Shown one piece after another: positions 7,934 to 17,249 of a stretch of 25,353 bases of DNA. Numbering within the stretch: position 1 is the stretch's first letter; each line of letters starts with the position of its first letter. The notes beneath the pieces were generated by a model, which saw nothing but the letters and a program-made list of their open reading frames with translations, searched no databases and was not told where the DNA came from. The position numbers and the translations under genes were made by a program. The stretch is from Saccoglossus kowalevskii (taxonomy: Eukaryota > Hemichordata > Enteropneusta > Harrimaniidae): contig NW_003148752.1 of the NCBI RefSeq assembly GCF_000003605.2, forward strand, positions 1 through 25,353, read 5' to 3'.

Positions 7934-8030
7934 TCATCAACATTTTTATTCCACGTTACATACTAACTTTTACCAATGATTTTTTGCCTAGCCGTAGCAT
8001 TAAATGACATCCAATTCCGACGAATATTCA

Positions 8031-8142
8031 GCCTACTGCCAAATCATTGCTGAATACACCAGTTCTCGTCCGATCACTGAAGTTAACCTGCATCGGGCGT
8101 GGTTGCATGGGAGACCGGCCTGGAATACCATGTGCATTAGGC
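8031..8142 (+). pseudogene. 5S rRNA copy 38 (class J), 7-base internal deletion
   Basis: TAGTACT (74-80) is deleted. Also C14T, A21T, G57C (box A, GTTAACC), T97C, G98T, C108T and G114T. It begins a run with copies 39 and 40 matching copies 54-56. Confidence 0.8.
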
Positions 8143-8239
8143 TCATCAACATTTTTATTCCACCAAACATACTAACTTTTTCCCGGGATTTTTTGCCTAG
8201 CCGAAGTATTAAATTACATCCAATTCCGACGAATATTCA

Positions 8240-8349
8240 GCCTACTGCCAAACCATTGCAGAATACACCAGTTCTCGTCCGATCACTGAAGTTAAGCTGC
8301 ATCGGGCGTGGTTGCATGGGAGACCGGCCTGAATGCCATGTGCATTAGC
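8240..8349 (+). pseudogene. 5S rRNA copy 39 (class K), 7-base deletion plus 3' losses
   Basis: At 110 bp it is the shortest full-span copy, together with copy 55. It lacks 74-80, one G near 99 and one G of GTAGGC. A104G, C108T and G114T are also present. Confidence 0.8.
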
Positions 8350-8444
8350 TCATCAACATTTTTATTCCACCATACATACTAACTTTTTCCCGTGATTTTT
8401 TGCCTAGCCGAGTATTAAATTACATCCAATCCGACGAATATTCA

Positions 8445-8563
8445 GCCTACTGCCAAACCATTGCAGAATACACCAGTTCTCGTCCAATCACTGAATATCA
8501 GCTGCATCGGGCGTGGTTAGTACTTGCATGGGAGACCGGCTGGGAATACCACGTGCAGTAGGC
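8445..8563 (+). rRNA. 5S rRNA: 5S rRNA copy 40 (class K)
   Basis: It has G42A and the box A triple, like copy 11. Its K spacer is two bases short (CCGAGTATT, CCAATCCGAC). It opens the segment repeated from copies 11-16. Confidence 0.88.
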
Positions 8564-8660
8564 TGATGAACATTTTTATTCCACCGTACATACTAACATT
8601 TTACCGGGATTTTTTGCCTAGCCGAAGTATTAAATTACATCCAATTCCGACGAATATTCA

Positions 8661-8779
8661 GCCTACAGCCAAAACATTGCAGAATAAACCAGTTCTCGTC
8701 CGATCACTGAAGTTAAGCTGCATCGGGCCTTGTTAGTACTTGCATGGGAGACCGGCTTGGAATACCACGTGCATTAGGC
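8661..8779 (+). rRNA. 5S rRNA: 5S rRNA copy 41 (class A)
   Basis: It has the same seven changes as copy 12: T7A, C14A, C27A, G69C, G71T, G98T and G114T. This is strong evidence of a segmental copy. Confidence 0.86.
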
Positions 8780-8876
8780 TCATCAACATTTTTATTCCAC
8801 CGTAAATACTAAATTTTTCCCGGGATTTTTTGCCTAGCCGAAGTATTAAATTACATCCAATTCCGACGAATATTCA

Positions 8877-8995
8877 GCCTACTGTCAAACCATTGCAGAA
8901 CACACCAGTTCTCGTCCGATCACTGAATATCAGCTGCATCGGGCGTGGTTAGTACTTGCATGGCAGACCGGCTGGGAATACCACGTGCAGTAGGC
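8877..8995 (+). rRNA. 5S rRNA: 5S rRNA copy 42 (class H)
   Basis: Differences are C9T, T25C, the box A triple and G88C. G88C is seen only here and in copy 13. Confidence 0.89.
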
Positions 8996-9093
8996 TCATC
9001 AACATTTTTTATTCCACATTACATACTAAATTTTATCCATGATTTTTTGCCTATCCGTAGCAGTAAATGACATCCAATTCCGACGAATATTCA

Positions 9094-9212
9094 GCCTACT
9101 GCCAAACCATTGCAGAATACACCAGTTCTCGTCCGATCACTGAAGTTAAGCTGCATTGGGCTTGGTTAGTACTTGCATGGTAGACCGGCTGGGAATACCA
9201 CGTGCAGTAGGC
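9094..9212 (+). rRNA. 5S rRNA: 5S rRNA copy 43 (class E')
   Basis: Differences are C64T, G69T and G88T. It corresponds to copy 14 in the duplicated segment and has the T6 terminator upstream. Confidence 0.9.
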
Positions 9213-9309
9213 TTATCAACATTTTTATTCCACCGTACATACCAAAATTTTCCGGGGATTTTTTGCCTAGCCAAAGCGTTAAACCACAGGCAATTCTGAC
9301 GAATATTCA

Positions 9310-9427
9310 GCCTACTGTCAAACCATTGCAGAACACACCAGTTCTCGTCCGATCACTGAATTTAAGCTGCATCGGGCGTGGTTAGTACTTGCATGGGAGT
9401 CCGGCTGGGAATACCACGAGCAGTAGC
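9310..9427 (+). rRNA. 5S rRNA: 5S rRNA copy 44 (class F)
   Basis: Differences are C9T, T25C, G52T, A91T and T110A, as in copy 15, plus loss of one G in GTAGGC. The loss opens a stretch of indels to about 9740. Confidence 0.83.
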
Positions 9428-9522
9428 TTATCAACATTTTTATTCCACCGTAAATACAAACTTTTTCCCGGGATTTGTTGCCTAGCCAAACATTAATTGA
9501 AATCCAATTCCGACGATATTCA

Positions 9523-9635
9523 GCCTACTGCCAACCATTGCAGATACACCAGTTCTCGTCCATCACTGATATCAGCTGCATCGGGCGTGTTAGTACTTGC
9601 ATGGGAGTCTGGCTGGGAATACCACGTGCATAGGC
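9523..9635 (+). rRNA. 5S rRNA: 5S rRNA copy 45 (class I), indel cluster
   Basis: The gene is 113 bp with six separate one-base losses, five of them within runs of like bases. It also has a box A triple-type box A, A91T and C93T. The losses probably reflect sequence error. Confidence 0.72.
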
Positions 9636-9728
9636 TCATCAACATTTTATCCACCATAAATACTAACTTTTTCCCGGGATTTTTGCCTAGCCGAAGTACT
9701 AAATTACATCCAATTCCGACGAATATCG

Positions 9729-9846
9729 GCTACTGCCAAACCATAGCAGAATACACCAGTTCTCGTCCGATCACTGAAGTTAAGCTGCATCAGGCGTGGT
9801 TAGTACTTGCATGGGAGACCGGCTAGGAATACCAAGTGCAGTAGAC
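9729..9846 (+). rRNA. 5S rRNA: 5S rRNA copy 46 (class D), 5' deletion
   Basis: It has the class D one-C loss at the start, T18A, G65A, G98A, C108A and G118A. The spacer before it is several bases short (ACATTTTATCC, GAATATCGG). Confidence 0.8.
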
Positions 9847-9943
9847 TCATCAACATTTTTATTCCACATTACATACTAACTTTTACCCATGATTTTTTGC
9901 CTATCCGTATCAGTAAATGACATCCAATTCCGACGAATATTCA

Positions 9944-10062
9944 GCCTACTGCCAAACCATTGCAGAATACACCGGTTCTCGTCCGATCACTGAAGTTAAG
10001 CTGCATTGGGCTTGGTTAGTACTTGCATGGGAGACCGGCTGGGAATACCACGTGCAGTAGGC
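9944..10062 (+). rRNA. 5S rRNA: 5S rRNA copy 47 (class E)
   Basis: Differences are A31G, C64T and G69T. The upstream element reads CCGTATCAGTAAAT, a private change. Confidence 0.91.
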
Positions 10063-10159
10063 TTATCAACATTTTTATTCCACCGTACATACCAAATTTT
10101 TCCGGGGATTTTTTGCCTAGCCAAAGCGTTAAACCACAGGCAATTCTGACGAATATTCA

Positions 10160-10278
10160 GCCTACTGTCAAACCATTGCAGAACACACCAGTTCTCGTCC
10201 GATCATTGAATTTAAGCTGCATCGGGCGTGGTTAGTACTTGCATGGGAGACCGTTTGGGAATACCACATGCAGTAGGC
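10160..10278 (+). rRNA. 5S rRNA: 5S rRNA copy 48 (class F)
   Basis: Differences are C9T, T25C, C47T, G52T, G95T, C96T and G109A. G95T and C96T break both outer helix IV pairs, so the copy is probably impaired. Confidence 0.85.
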
Positions 10279-10375
10279 TCATCAACATTTTTATTCCATG
10301 TTACATAATAACTTTTACCCATTATTTTTTGCCTAGCCGTAGCATTAAATGACATCCAATTCCGACGAATATTCA

Positions 10376-10488
10376 GCCTACTGCACAAATCATTGCAGAA
10401 TACACCAGTTCTCGTCCGATCACTGAAGATAAGCTGCATCGGGCGTGGTTGCATGGGAGACCGGCCTGGAATACCATGTGCATTAGGC
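10376..10488 (+). pseudogene. 5S rRNA copy 49 (class J), 7-base internal deletion
   Basis: It lacks 74-80 and has one extra base near position 9 (CTGCACAAATC). Also C14T, T53A, T97C, G98T, C108T and G114T. It opens a J-K-D-E-F run. Confidence 0.8.
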
Positions 10489-10585
10489 TCATCAACATTT
10501 TTATTCCACCATACATACTAACTTTTTCCCGGGATTTTTTGCCTAGCCGAAGTATTAAATTACATCCAATTCCGACGAATATTCA

Positions 10586-10704
10586 GCCTACTGACAAACC
10601 ATTGCAGAATACACCAGTTCTTGTCCAATCACTGAAGTTAAGCTGCATCGGGCGTGGTTAGTACTTGCATGGGAGTGCGGCTGGGAATACCACGTGCATT
10701 AGGC
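10586..10704 (+). rRNA. 5S rRNA: 5S rRNA copy 50 (class K)
   Basis: Differences are C9A, C37T, G42A, A91T, C92G and G114T. C92G removes the G87-C92 pair under the helix IV loop. Confidence 0.85.
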
Positions 10705-10801
10705 TCATCAACATTTTTATTCCACCGTAAATACTAACTTTTTCCCGGGATTTTTTGCCTAGCCGAAGTACTAAATTACATCCAATTCCGACGAATATTC
10801 G

Positions 10802-10919
10802 GCTACTGCCAAACCATAGCAGAATACACCAGTTCTCGTCCGATCACTGAAGTTAAGCTGCATCGGGCGTGGTTAGTACTTGCATGGGAGACCGGCTAGG
10901 AATACCACGTGCAGTAGGC
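10802..10919 (+). rRNA. 5S rRNA: 5S rRNA copy 51 (class D), 5' deletion
   Basis: It has only the class D marks: loss of one C in GCCTAC, T18A and G98A. It is the cleanest representative of this class. Confidence 0.85.
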
Positions 10920-11016
10920 TCATCAACATTTTTATTCCACATTACATACTAACTTTTACCCATGATTTTTTGCCTATCCGTAGCAGTAAAAGACATCCAA
11001 TTCCGAAGAATATTCA

Positions 11017-11135
11017 GCCTACTGCCAATCCATTGCAGAATACGCCAGTTCTCGTCCGATCACTGAAGTTAAGCTGCATTGGGCTTGGTTAGTACTTGCA
11101 TGGGAGACCGGCTGGGAATACCACGTGCAGTAGGC
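11017..11135 (+). rRNA. 5S rRNA: 5S rRNA copy 52 (class E)
   Basis: Differences are A13T, A28G, C64T and G69T. It pairs with copy 26 at an offset of 5559 bp. Confidence 0.9.
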
Positions 11136-11232
11136 TTATCCAAATTTTTATTCCACCGTACATACCAAATTTTTCCGGGGATTTTTTGCCTAGCCAAAGA
11201 ATTAAACCACAGGCAATTCTGACGAATATTCA

Positions 11233-11351
11233 ACCTACTGTCAAACCATTGCAGAACACACCAGTTCTCGTCCGATCACTGAATTTAAGCTGCATCGGGC
11301 GTGGTTAGTACTTGCATGGGAGACCGGCTGGGAATACCACGTGCAGTAGGC
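11233..11351 (+). rRNA. 5S rRNA: 5S rRNA copy 53 (class F)
   Basis: It starts ACCTAC (G1A) and has C9T, T25C and G52T. The spacer before it reads TTATCCAAATTTTT instead of TTATCAACATTTTT. Confidence 0.89.
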
Positions 11352-11448
11352 TCATCAACATTTTTATTCCACGTTACATACTAACTTTTACCCATGATTT
11401 TTTGCCTAGCCGTAGCATTAAATGACATCCAATTCCGACGAATATTCA

Positions 11449-11560
11449 GCCTACTGCCAAATCATTGCAGAATACACCAGTTCTCGTCCGATCACTGAAG
11501 TTAAGCTGCATCAGGCGTGGTTGCATGGGAGGCCGGCCTGGAATACCATGTGCATTAGGC
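11449..11560 (+). pseudogene. 5S rRNA copy 54 (class J), 7-base internal deletion
   Basis: It lacks 74-80. Also C14T, G65A, A91G (GGAGGCC in box C), T97C, G98T, C108T and G114T. Confidence 0.8.
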
Positions 11561-11657
11561 TCATCAACATTTTTATTCCACCATACATACTAACTTTTTC
11601 CCGGGATTTTTTGCCTAGCCGAAGTATTAAATTACATCCAATTCCGACGAATATTCA

Positions 11658-11767
11658 GCCTACTGCCAAACCATTGCTGAATACACCAGTTCTCGTCCGA
11701 TCACTGAAGTTAAGCTGCATCGAGCGTGGTTGCATGGGAGACCGGCCTGAATACCATGTGCATTAGC
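11658..11767 (+). pseudogene. 5S rRNA copy 55 (class K), 7-base deletion plus 3' losses
   Basis: It is 110 bp, lacking 74-80, one G near 99 and one G of GTAGGC, exactly like copy 39. Private changes are A21T (shared with 38 and 104) and G66A. Two separate J-K-K runs share the same losses, so at least these are real rather than errors. Confidence 0.81.
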
Positions 11768-11862
11768 TCATCAACATTTTTATTCCACCATACATACTAA
11801 CTTTTTCTCGGGATTTTTGCCTAGCCGAAGTATTAAATTACATCCAATTCCGACGATATTCA

Positions 11863-11981
11863 GCCTACTGACAAACCATTGCAGAGTACACCAGTTCTCG
11901 TCCGATCACCGAAGTTAAGCCGCATCGGGCATGGTTAGGACTTGCACGTGGGACCGGCTGGGAATACCACGTGCAGTAGGC
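11863..11981 (+). rRNA. 5S rRNA: 5S rRNA copy 56 (class K)
   Basis: Differences are C9A, A24G, T48C, T59C, G69A, T77G, T85C, G87T and A89G. The upstream spacer has lost one T of T6 and one A of GAATATTC. Confidence 0.83.
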
Positions 11982-12078
11982 CCATCAACATTTTTATTCC
12001 ACATTACATTCTAACTTTTTCCCATGATTTTTTGCCCAGACGAAGCATTAAAAGATATACAATTCGCACGAATATTCA

Positions 12079-12197
12079 GCCTACTGCCAAACCATTGCAG
12101 AATACACCAGTTCTTGTCCGATCACTGAAGTTAAGCTGCATCGGGCGTGGTTAGTACTTGCATGGGAGTCCGGCTGGGAATACCACGTGCAGTAGGC
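12079..12197 (+). rRNA. 5S rRNA: 5S rRNA copy 57 (class C)
   Basis: Differences are C37T and A91T only. It corresponds to copy 8 but lacks that copy's inserted T. Confidence 0.92.
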
Positions 12198-12294
12198 TTA
12201 TCAACATTTTTATTTCAAAATACATACTATCTTTTTCCCGTGATTTTTTGCCTAGCCGAAGCATTAATTGAAATCCAATTCCGACAAATATTCA

Positions 12295-12413
12295 GCCTAC
12301 TGCCAAACCATTGCAGAATACACCAGTTCTCGTCCGATCACTGAAGCTAAGCTGCATCGGGCGTGGTTAGTACTTGCATGGGAGACGGGCTGGGAATACC
12401 ACGTGCAGTAGGC
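12295..12413 (+). rRNA. 5S rRNA: 5S rRNA copy 58 (class G)
   Basis: Differences are T53C and C93G. It matches copy 9 apart from intact G114. Confidence 0.93.
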
Positions 12414-12510
12414 TGATGAACATTTTTATTCCACCGTACATACTAACATTTTACCGGGATTTTTTGCCTAGCCGATGTATTAAATTACATCCAATTCCGA
12501 CGAATATTCA

Positions 12511-12629
12511 GCCTACTGCCAAAACATTGCAGAATAAACCAGTTCTCGTCCGATCACTAAAGTTAAGCTGCATTGGGCGTGGTTAGAACTAGCATGGGAG
12601 ACCGGCTGGGAATACCACGTGCAGTAGGC
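12511..12629 (+). rRNA. 5S rRNA: 5S rRNA copy 59 (class A)
   Basis: Differences are C14A, C27A, G49A, C64T, T77A and T81A. G49A and the upstream GATGTATTAA are shared with copy 10. Confidence 0.89.
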
Positions 12630-12726
12630 TCATCAACATTTTTATTCCACCGTACATACTATCTTTTTCCCTTTATTATTTGCCTAGCCGAAACATTAAT
12701 TGAAATCCAATTCCGACGAATATTCA

Positions 12727-12845
12727 GCCTACTGCCAAACCATTGCAGAATACACCAGTTCTCGTCCGATCACTGAAGTTAAGCCGCATCGGGCATGGTT
12801 AGGACTTGCACGTGAGACCGGCTGGGAATACCACGTGCAGTAGGC
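12727..12845 (+). rRNA. 5S rRNA: 5S rRNA copy 60 (class B)
   Basis: It has the linked 3' set T59C, G69A, T77G, T85C with G87T. Its spacer variant CCCTTTATTATTTGCC breaks the T6 tract; copy 92 has the same spacer. Confidence 0.89.
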
Positions 12846-12942
12846 CCATCAACATTTTTATTCCACATTACATTCTAACTTTTTCCCATGATTTTTTGCC
12901 TAGACGAAGCATTAAATGACATAAAAATCGGACGAATATTCA

Positions 12943-13061
12943 GCCTACTGCCAAACCATTGCAGAATACAGCAGTTCTCGTACGATCACTGAAGTTAAGC
13001 TGCATCGGGCGTGGTTAGTACTTGCATAGGAGACCTGCTGGGAATACCACGTGCAGTAGGC
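12943..13061 (+). rRNA. 5S rRNA: 5S rRNA copy 61 (class C)
   Basis: Differences are C29G, C40A, G86A and G94T. G86A and G94T (CATAGGAGACCTGC) sit in box C and helix IV and recur in copies 78 and 93. Confidence 0.88.
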
Positions 13062-13158
13062 TTATCAACATTTTTATTCCACCATACATACTATCTTTTT
13101 CCCTTGATTTTTTGCCTAGCCGAAACATTAATTGAAATCCAATTCCGACGAATATTCA

Positions 13159-13276
13159 GCCTACCGCCAAACCATTGCAGAATACACCAGTTCTCGTCCG
13201 ATCACTGAAGTTAAGCTGCATCGGGCGTGGTTAGTACTAGCATGGGAGAGTGGCTGGTATACCACGTGCAGTAAGC
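13159..13276 (+). rRNA. 5S rRNA: 5S rRNA copy 62 (class B)
   Basis: Differences are T7C, T81A, C92G, C93T, one lost base near 99-102 with GGTATACC, and G117A. The damage clusters in 13244-13276, so sequence error is possible. Confidence 0.79.
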
Positions 13277-13370
13277 TTATCAACATTTTTATTCCACCGT
13301 ACATACTATCTTTTTCCCTGATTTTTGCCTAGCCAAACATTAATTGAAATCCAATTCCGACGAATATTCA

Positions 13371-13489
13371 GCCTACTGCCAAACCATTGCAGAATACACC
13401 AGTTCTCGTCCGATCACTGAATATCAGCTGCATCGGGCGTGGTTAGTACTTGCATGGGAGACCGGCTGGGAATACCACGTGCAGTAGGC
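13371..13489 (+). rRNA. 5S rRNA: 5S rRNA copy 63 (class B)
   Basis: The only changes are the box A triple. The spacer before it is three bases short (CCCTGATTTTTGCC, CCAAACATT). Confidence 0.9.
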
Positions 13490-13586
13490 TGATGAACATT
13501 TTTATTCCACCGTACATACTAACATTTTACCGGGATTTTTTGCCTAGCCGAAGTATTAAATTACATCCAATTCCGACGAATATTCA

Positions 13587-13705
13587 GCCTACAGCCAAAA
13601 CATTGCAGAATAAACCAGTTCTCGTCCGATCACTGAAGTTAAGCTGCATCGGGCGTTGTTAGTACTTGCATGGGAGACCGGCTGGGAATACCACGTGCAT
13701 TAGGC
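13587..13705 (+). rRNA. 5S rRNA: 5S rRNA copy 64 (class A)
   Basis: Differences are T7A, C14A, C27A, G71T and G114T, the A pattern found in A-H-E' runs (also copies 17, 84 and, without T7A, 100). Confidence 0.89.
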
Positions 13706-13802
13706 TCATCAACATTTTTATTCCACCGTAAATACTAACTTTTTCCCGGGATTTTTTGCCTAGCCGAAGTATTAAATTACATCCAATTCCGACGAATATT
13801 CA

Positions 13803-13921
13803 GCCTACTGTCAAACCATTGCAGAACACACCAGTTCTCGTCCGATCACTGAATATCAGCTGCATCGGGCGTGGTTAGTACTTGCATGGGAGACCGGCTG
13901 GGAATACCACGTGCAGTAGGC
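13803..13921 (+). rRNA. 5S rRNA: 5S rRNA copy 65 (class H)
   Basis: It has the plain H pattern C9T, T25C and box A triple, the same as copies 18, 85, 97, 101 and 111. Confidence 0.9.
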
Positions 13922-14018
13922 TCATCAACATTTTTATTCCACATTACATACTAACATTTATCCATGATTTTTTGCCTATCCGTAGCAGTAAATGACATCC
14001 AATTCCGACGAATATTCA

Positions 14019-14137
14019 GCCTACTGCCAAACCATTGCAGAATACACTAGTTCTCGTCCGATCACTGAAGTTAAGCTGCATCGGGCGTGGTTAGTACTTG
14101 CATGGGAGACGGGCTGGGAATACCACGTGCAGTAGGC
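14019..14137 (+). rRNA. 5S rRNA: 5S rRNA copy 66 (class E')
   Basis: The expected E' marks are absent; it has C30T and C93G instead. The 3' half matches G genes and an A spacer follows, so an exchange inside the gene has joined E' to A here. Confidence 0.91.
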
Positions 14138-14233
14138 TGATGAACATTTTTATTCCACCGTACATACTAACATTTTACCGGGATTTTTTGCCTAGCCGAA
14201 GTATTAAATTACATCCAATTCCGACGAATATCA

Positions 14234-14352
14234 GCCTACTGCCAAAACGTTGCAGAATAAACCAGTTCTCGTCCGATCACTGAAGTTAAGCTGCATCGGG
14301 CGTGGTTAGGACTTGCACGGGAGACCGGCTGGGAATACCACGTGGAGTAGGC
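14234..14352 (+). rRNA. 5S rRNA: 5S rRNA copy 67 (class A)
   Basis: Differences are C14A, A16G, C27A, T77G, T85C and C112G. The palindrome upstream has lost a T (GAATATCA). C112G breaks a helix I pair. Confidence 0.86.
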
Positions 14353-14449
14353 TTATCAACATTTTTATTCCACCATACATACTATCTTTTTCCCGTGATT
14401 TTTTGCCTATCCGAAGCATTAATTGAAATCCAATTCCGACAAATATTCA

Positions 14450-14568
14450 GCCTACTGCCAAACCATTGCAGAATACACCAGTTCTCGTCCGATCACTGTA
14501 GTTAAGCAGCATCGGGCGTGGTAAGTACTTGCATAGGAGACGGGCTGGGAATACCACGTGCAGTAGGC
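14450..14568 (+). rRNA. 5S rRNA: 5S rRNA copy 68 (class G variant)
   Basis: Differences are A50T, T59A, T74A, G86A and C93G. Copy 79 carries the same five changes in a 2368 bp-offset duplicate. Confidence 0.89.
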
Positions 14569-14665
14569 TGATGAACATTTTTATTCCACCGTATATACTA
14601 ACATTTTCCCGGGATTTTTTGCCTAGCCGACGTATTAAATTACATCCAATTCCGACGAATATTCA

Positions 14666-14784
14666 GCCTACTGCCAAACCATTGCAGAATACGCCAGTTC
14701 TCGTCCGATCACTGAAGTTAAGCTGCATCGGGCGTGGTTAGTACTAGCATGGGAGACTGGCTGGGAATACCACGTGCAGTAGGC
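14666..14784 (+). rRNA. 5S rRNA: 5S rRNA copy 69 (class A)
   Basis: Differences are A28G, T81A and C93T. Its spacer has GACGTATTAA. Copy 80 is its duplicate. Confidence 0.91.
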
Positions 14785-14881
14785 TTATCAACATTTTTAT
14801 TCCACCGTACATACTATCTTTTTCCCTTGATTTTTTGCCTAGCCGAAACATTAATTGAAATCCAATTCCGACGAATATTCA

Positions 14882-15000
14882 GCCTACTGCCAAACCATTG
14901 CAGAATACACCAGTTCTTGTCCGATCACTGAAGATAAGCTGCATCGGGCGTGGTTAGTACTTGCATGGGAGACCGGCTGGGAATACCACGTGCATTAGGC
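14882..15000 (+). rRNA. 5S rRNA: 5S rRNA copy 70 (class B)
   Basis: Differences are C37T, T53A and G114T. The 3' half leads into an H spacer rather than C, ending the duplicated segment shared with copies 79-81. Confidence 0.9.
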
Positions 15001-15097
15001 TCATCAACATTTTTATTCCACCGTAAATACTAACTTTTTCCCGGGATTTTTTGCCTAGCCGAAGTATTAAATGACATCCAATTCCGACGAATATTCA

Positions 15098-15216
15098 GCC
15101 TACTGTCAAACCATTGCAGAATACACCAGTTCTCGTCCGATCACTGAATATCAGCTGCATCGGGCGTGGTTAGTACTTGCATGGGAGACCGGCTGGGAAT
15201 ACCACGTGCAGTAGGC
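15098..15216 (+). rRNA. 5S rRNA: 5S rRNA copy 71 (class H)
   Basis: It has C9T and the box A triple but keeps T25, unlike other H genes. The spacer has AAATGACATCC at the TATA-like region. Confidence 0.9.
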
Positions 15217-15313
15217 TCATCAACATTTTTATTCCACATTACATACTAACTTTTATCCATGATTTTTTGCCTATCCGTAGCAGTAAATGACATCCAATTC
15301 CGACGAATATTCA

Positions 15314-15432
15314 GCCTACTGCCAAACCATTGCAGAATACACCAGTTCTCGTCCGATCACTGAAGTTAAGCTGCATTGGGCTTGGTTAGTACTTGCACGT
15401 GAGACCGGCTGGGAATACCACGTGCAGTAAGC
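15314..15432 (+). rRNA. 5S rRNA: 5S rRNA copy 72 (class E')
   Basis: Differences are C64T, G69T, T85C, G87T and G117A. An E' 5' part joins the CACGTGAGACC 3' part that leads into C, so it looks recombinant between about 70 and 85. Confidence 0.87.
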
Positions 15433-15529
15433 CCATCAACATTTTTATTCCACATTACATTCTAACTTTTTCCCATGATTTTTTGCCTAGACGAAGCATT
15501 AAATGACATAAAATTCGGACGATTATTCA

Positions 15530-15642
15530 GCCTACTGCCCAAACCATTGCAGAATACACCAGTTCTCGTCCGATCACTGAAGTTAAGCTGCATCGGGCGT
15601 GGTTGCATGGGAGACCGACCTGGAATACCATGTGCATTAGGC
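15530..15642 (+). pseudogene. 5S rRNA copy 73 (class C), 7-base internal deletion
   Basis: It lacks 74-80 and has one extra C near position 10. Also G95A, T97C, G98T, C108T and G114T. It is the only deletion copy behind a C spacer, but a K spacer follows as usual. Confidence 0.79.
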
Positions 15643-15739
15643 TCATCAACATTTTTATTCCACCATACATACTAACTTTTTCCCGGGATCTTTTGCCTAG
15701 CCGAAGTATTAAATTACTTCCAATTCCGACGAATATTCA

Positions 15740-15858
15740 GCCTACTGCCAAACTATTGCAGAATACAGCAGTTCTCGTCCGATCACTGAAGTTAATCTGC
15801 ATCGGGCGTGGTTAGTACTTGCATTGGAGACCTGCTGGGAATACCACGTGCAGTAGGC
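15740..15858 (+). rRNA. 5S rRNA: 5S rRNA copy 74 (class K)
   Basis: Differences are C15T, C29G, G57T (box A), G86T and G94T. Its spacer T-tract is GGATCTTTTGCC, shared with copy 104 exactly 6480 bp away. Confidence 0.86.
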
Positions 15859-15955
15859 TCATCAACATTTTTATTCCAAAATACATACTATCTTTTTCCC
15901 GTGATTTTTTGCCTAGCCGAAGCATTAATTGAAATCCAATTCCGACAAATATTCA

Positions 15956-16074
15956 GCCTACTGCCAAACCATTGCAGAATACACCAGTTCTCGTCCGATC
16001 ACTGAAGCTAAGCTGCATCGGGCGTGATTAGTACTTGCATGGGAGACGGGCTGGGAATACCACGTGCAGTAGGC
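15956..16074 (+). rRNA. 5S rRNA: 5S rRNA copy 75 (class G)
   Basis: Differences are T53C, G72A and C93G, the same as copies 1 and 105. Confidence 0.92.
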
Positions 16075-16171
16075 TGATGAACATTTTTATTCCACCGTAC
16101 ATACTAACATTTTACCGGGATTTTTTACCTAGCCGAAGTATTAAATTACATCCAATTCCGACGAATATTCA

Positions 16172-16290
16172 GCCTACTGCCAAAACATTGCAGAACAAAC
16201 CAGTTCTCGTCCGATCACTGAAGTTAAGCTGCATCGGGCGTGGTTAGTACTAGCATGGGAGACCGGCTGGGAATACCACGTGCAGTAGGC
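16172..16290 (+). rRNA. 5S rRNA: 5S rRNA copy 76 (class A)
   Basis: Differences are C14A, T25C, C27A and T81A. The terminator after it is interrupted (ACATTGTTATTCC), so only the second T-tract remains. Confidence 0.9.
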
Positions 16291-16387
16291 TTATCAACAT
16301 TGTTATTCCACCGTACATACTATCATTTTCCCTTGATTTTTTGCCTAGCCAAAACATTAATTGAAATCCAATTCCGACGAATATTCA

Positions 16388-16506
16388 GCCTACTGCCCAA
16401 ACCATTGCAGAATACACCAGTTCTCGTCCGATCACTGAAGTTAAGCCGCATCGGGCATGGTTAGGACTTGCACGGGAGACCGGCTGGGAATACCACGTGC
16501 AGTAGC
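16388..16506 (+). rRNA. 5S rRNA: 5S rRNA copy 77 (class B)
   Basis: It has T59C, G69A, T77G and T85C plus an extra C near position 10 and a lost G in GTAGGC. The two indels cancel in length and begin an indel-rich stretch. Confidence 0.82.
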
Positions 16507-16602
16507 CCATCAACATTTTTATTCCCACATTACATTCTAACTTTTCCCATGATTTTTGCCCAGACGAAGCATTAAATGACGTAAAATTCGGACGAATATT
16601 CA

Positions 16603-16720
16603 GCTACTGCCAAACCATTGCAGAATACAGCAGTTCTCGTTCGATCACTGAAGTTAAGCTGCATCGGGCGTGGTTAGTACTTGCATAGGAGACCTGCTGG
16701 GAATACCACGTGGAGTAGGC
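16603..16720 (+). rRNA. 5S rRNA: 5S rRNA copy 78 (class C)
   Basis: One C of GCCTAC is missing. Other differences are C29G, C40T, G86A, G94T and C112G. The missing C lies in the indel cluster and may be an error, unlike the class D loss. Confidence 0.8.
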
Positions 16721-16817
16721 TTATCAACATTTTTATTCCACCATACATACTATCTTTTTCCCGTGATTTTTTGCCTATCCGAAGCATTAATTGAAATCCA
16801 ATTCCGACAAATATTCA

Positions 16818-16936
16818 GCCTACTGCCAAACCATTGCAGAATACACCAGTTCTCGTCCGATCACTGTAGTTAAGCAGCATCGGGCGTGGTAAGTACTTGC
16901 ATAGGAGACGGGCTGGGAATACCACGTGCAGTAGGC
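16818..16936 (+). rRNA. 5S rRNA: 5S rRNA copy 79 (class G variant)
   Basis: It repeats copy 68: A50T, T59A, T74A, G86A and C93G. Confidence 0.89.
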
Positions 16937-17033
16937 TGATGAACATTTTTATTCCACCGTACATACTAACATTTTCCCGGGATTTTTTGCCTAGCCGACG
17001 TATTAAATTACATCCAATTCCGACGAATATTCA

Positions 17034-17152
17034 GCCTACTGCCAAACCATTGCAGAATACGCCAGTTCTCGTCCGATCACTGAAGTTAAGCTGCATCGGG
17101 CGTGGTTAGTACTAGCATGGGAGACTGGCTGGGAATACCACGTGCAGTAGGC
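17034..17152 (+). rRNA. 5S rRNA: 5S rRNA copy 80 (class A)
   Basis: It repeats copy 69: A28G, T81A and C93T, with GACGTATTAA upstream. Confidence 0.91.
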
Positions 17153-17249
17153 TTATCAACATTTTTATTCCACCGTACATACTATCTTTTTCCCTTGATT
17201 TTTTGCCTAGCCGAAACATTAATTGAAATCCAATTCCGACGAATATTCA

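Larger units (their letters stand above)
14341..14915 (+). repeat. Segment of about 575 bp repeated at 16709-17283
   Basis: The G-A-B run with the rare genes 68 and 69 recurs with an offset of 2368 bp. By eye the only difference I saw is GTATATAC against GTACATAC in the A spacer. Confidence 0.88.
15610..16506 (+). repeat. Segment repeated at 22090-22986 and, in part, at 1-614
   Basis: The K-G-A-B run recurs with an offset of exactly 6480 bp (30 x 216) and, from 15893 on, at the window start with an offset of 15892 bp. Shared rare marks are GGATCTTTTGCC, G72A in the G gene, and TTTTTTACCTAGCC in the A spacer. Only a handful of bases differ. Confidence 0.88.
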
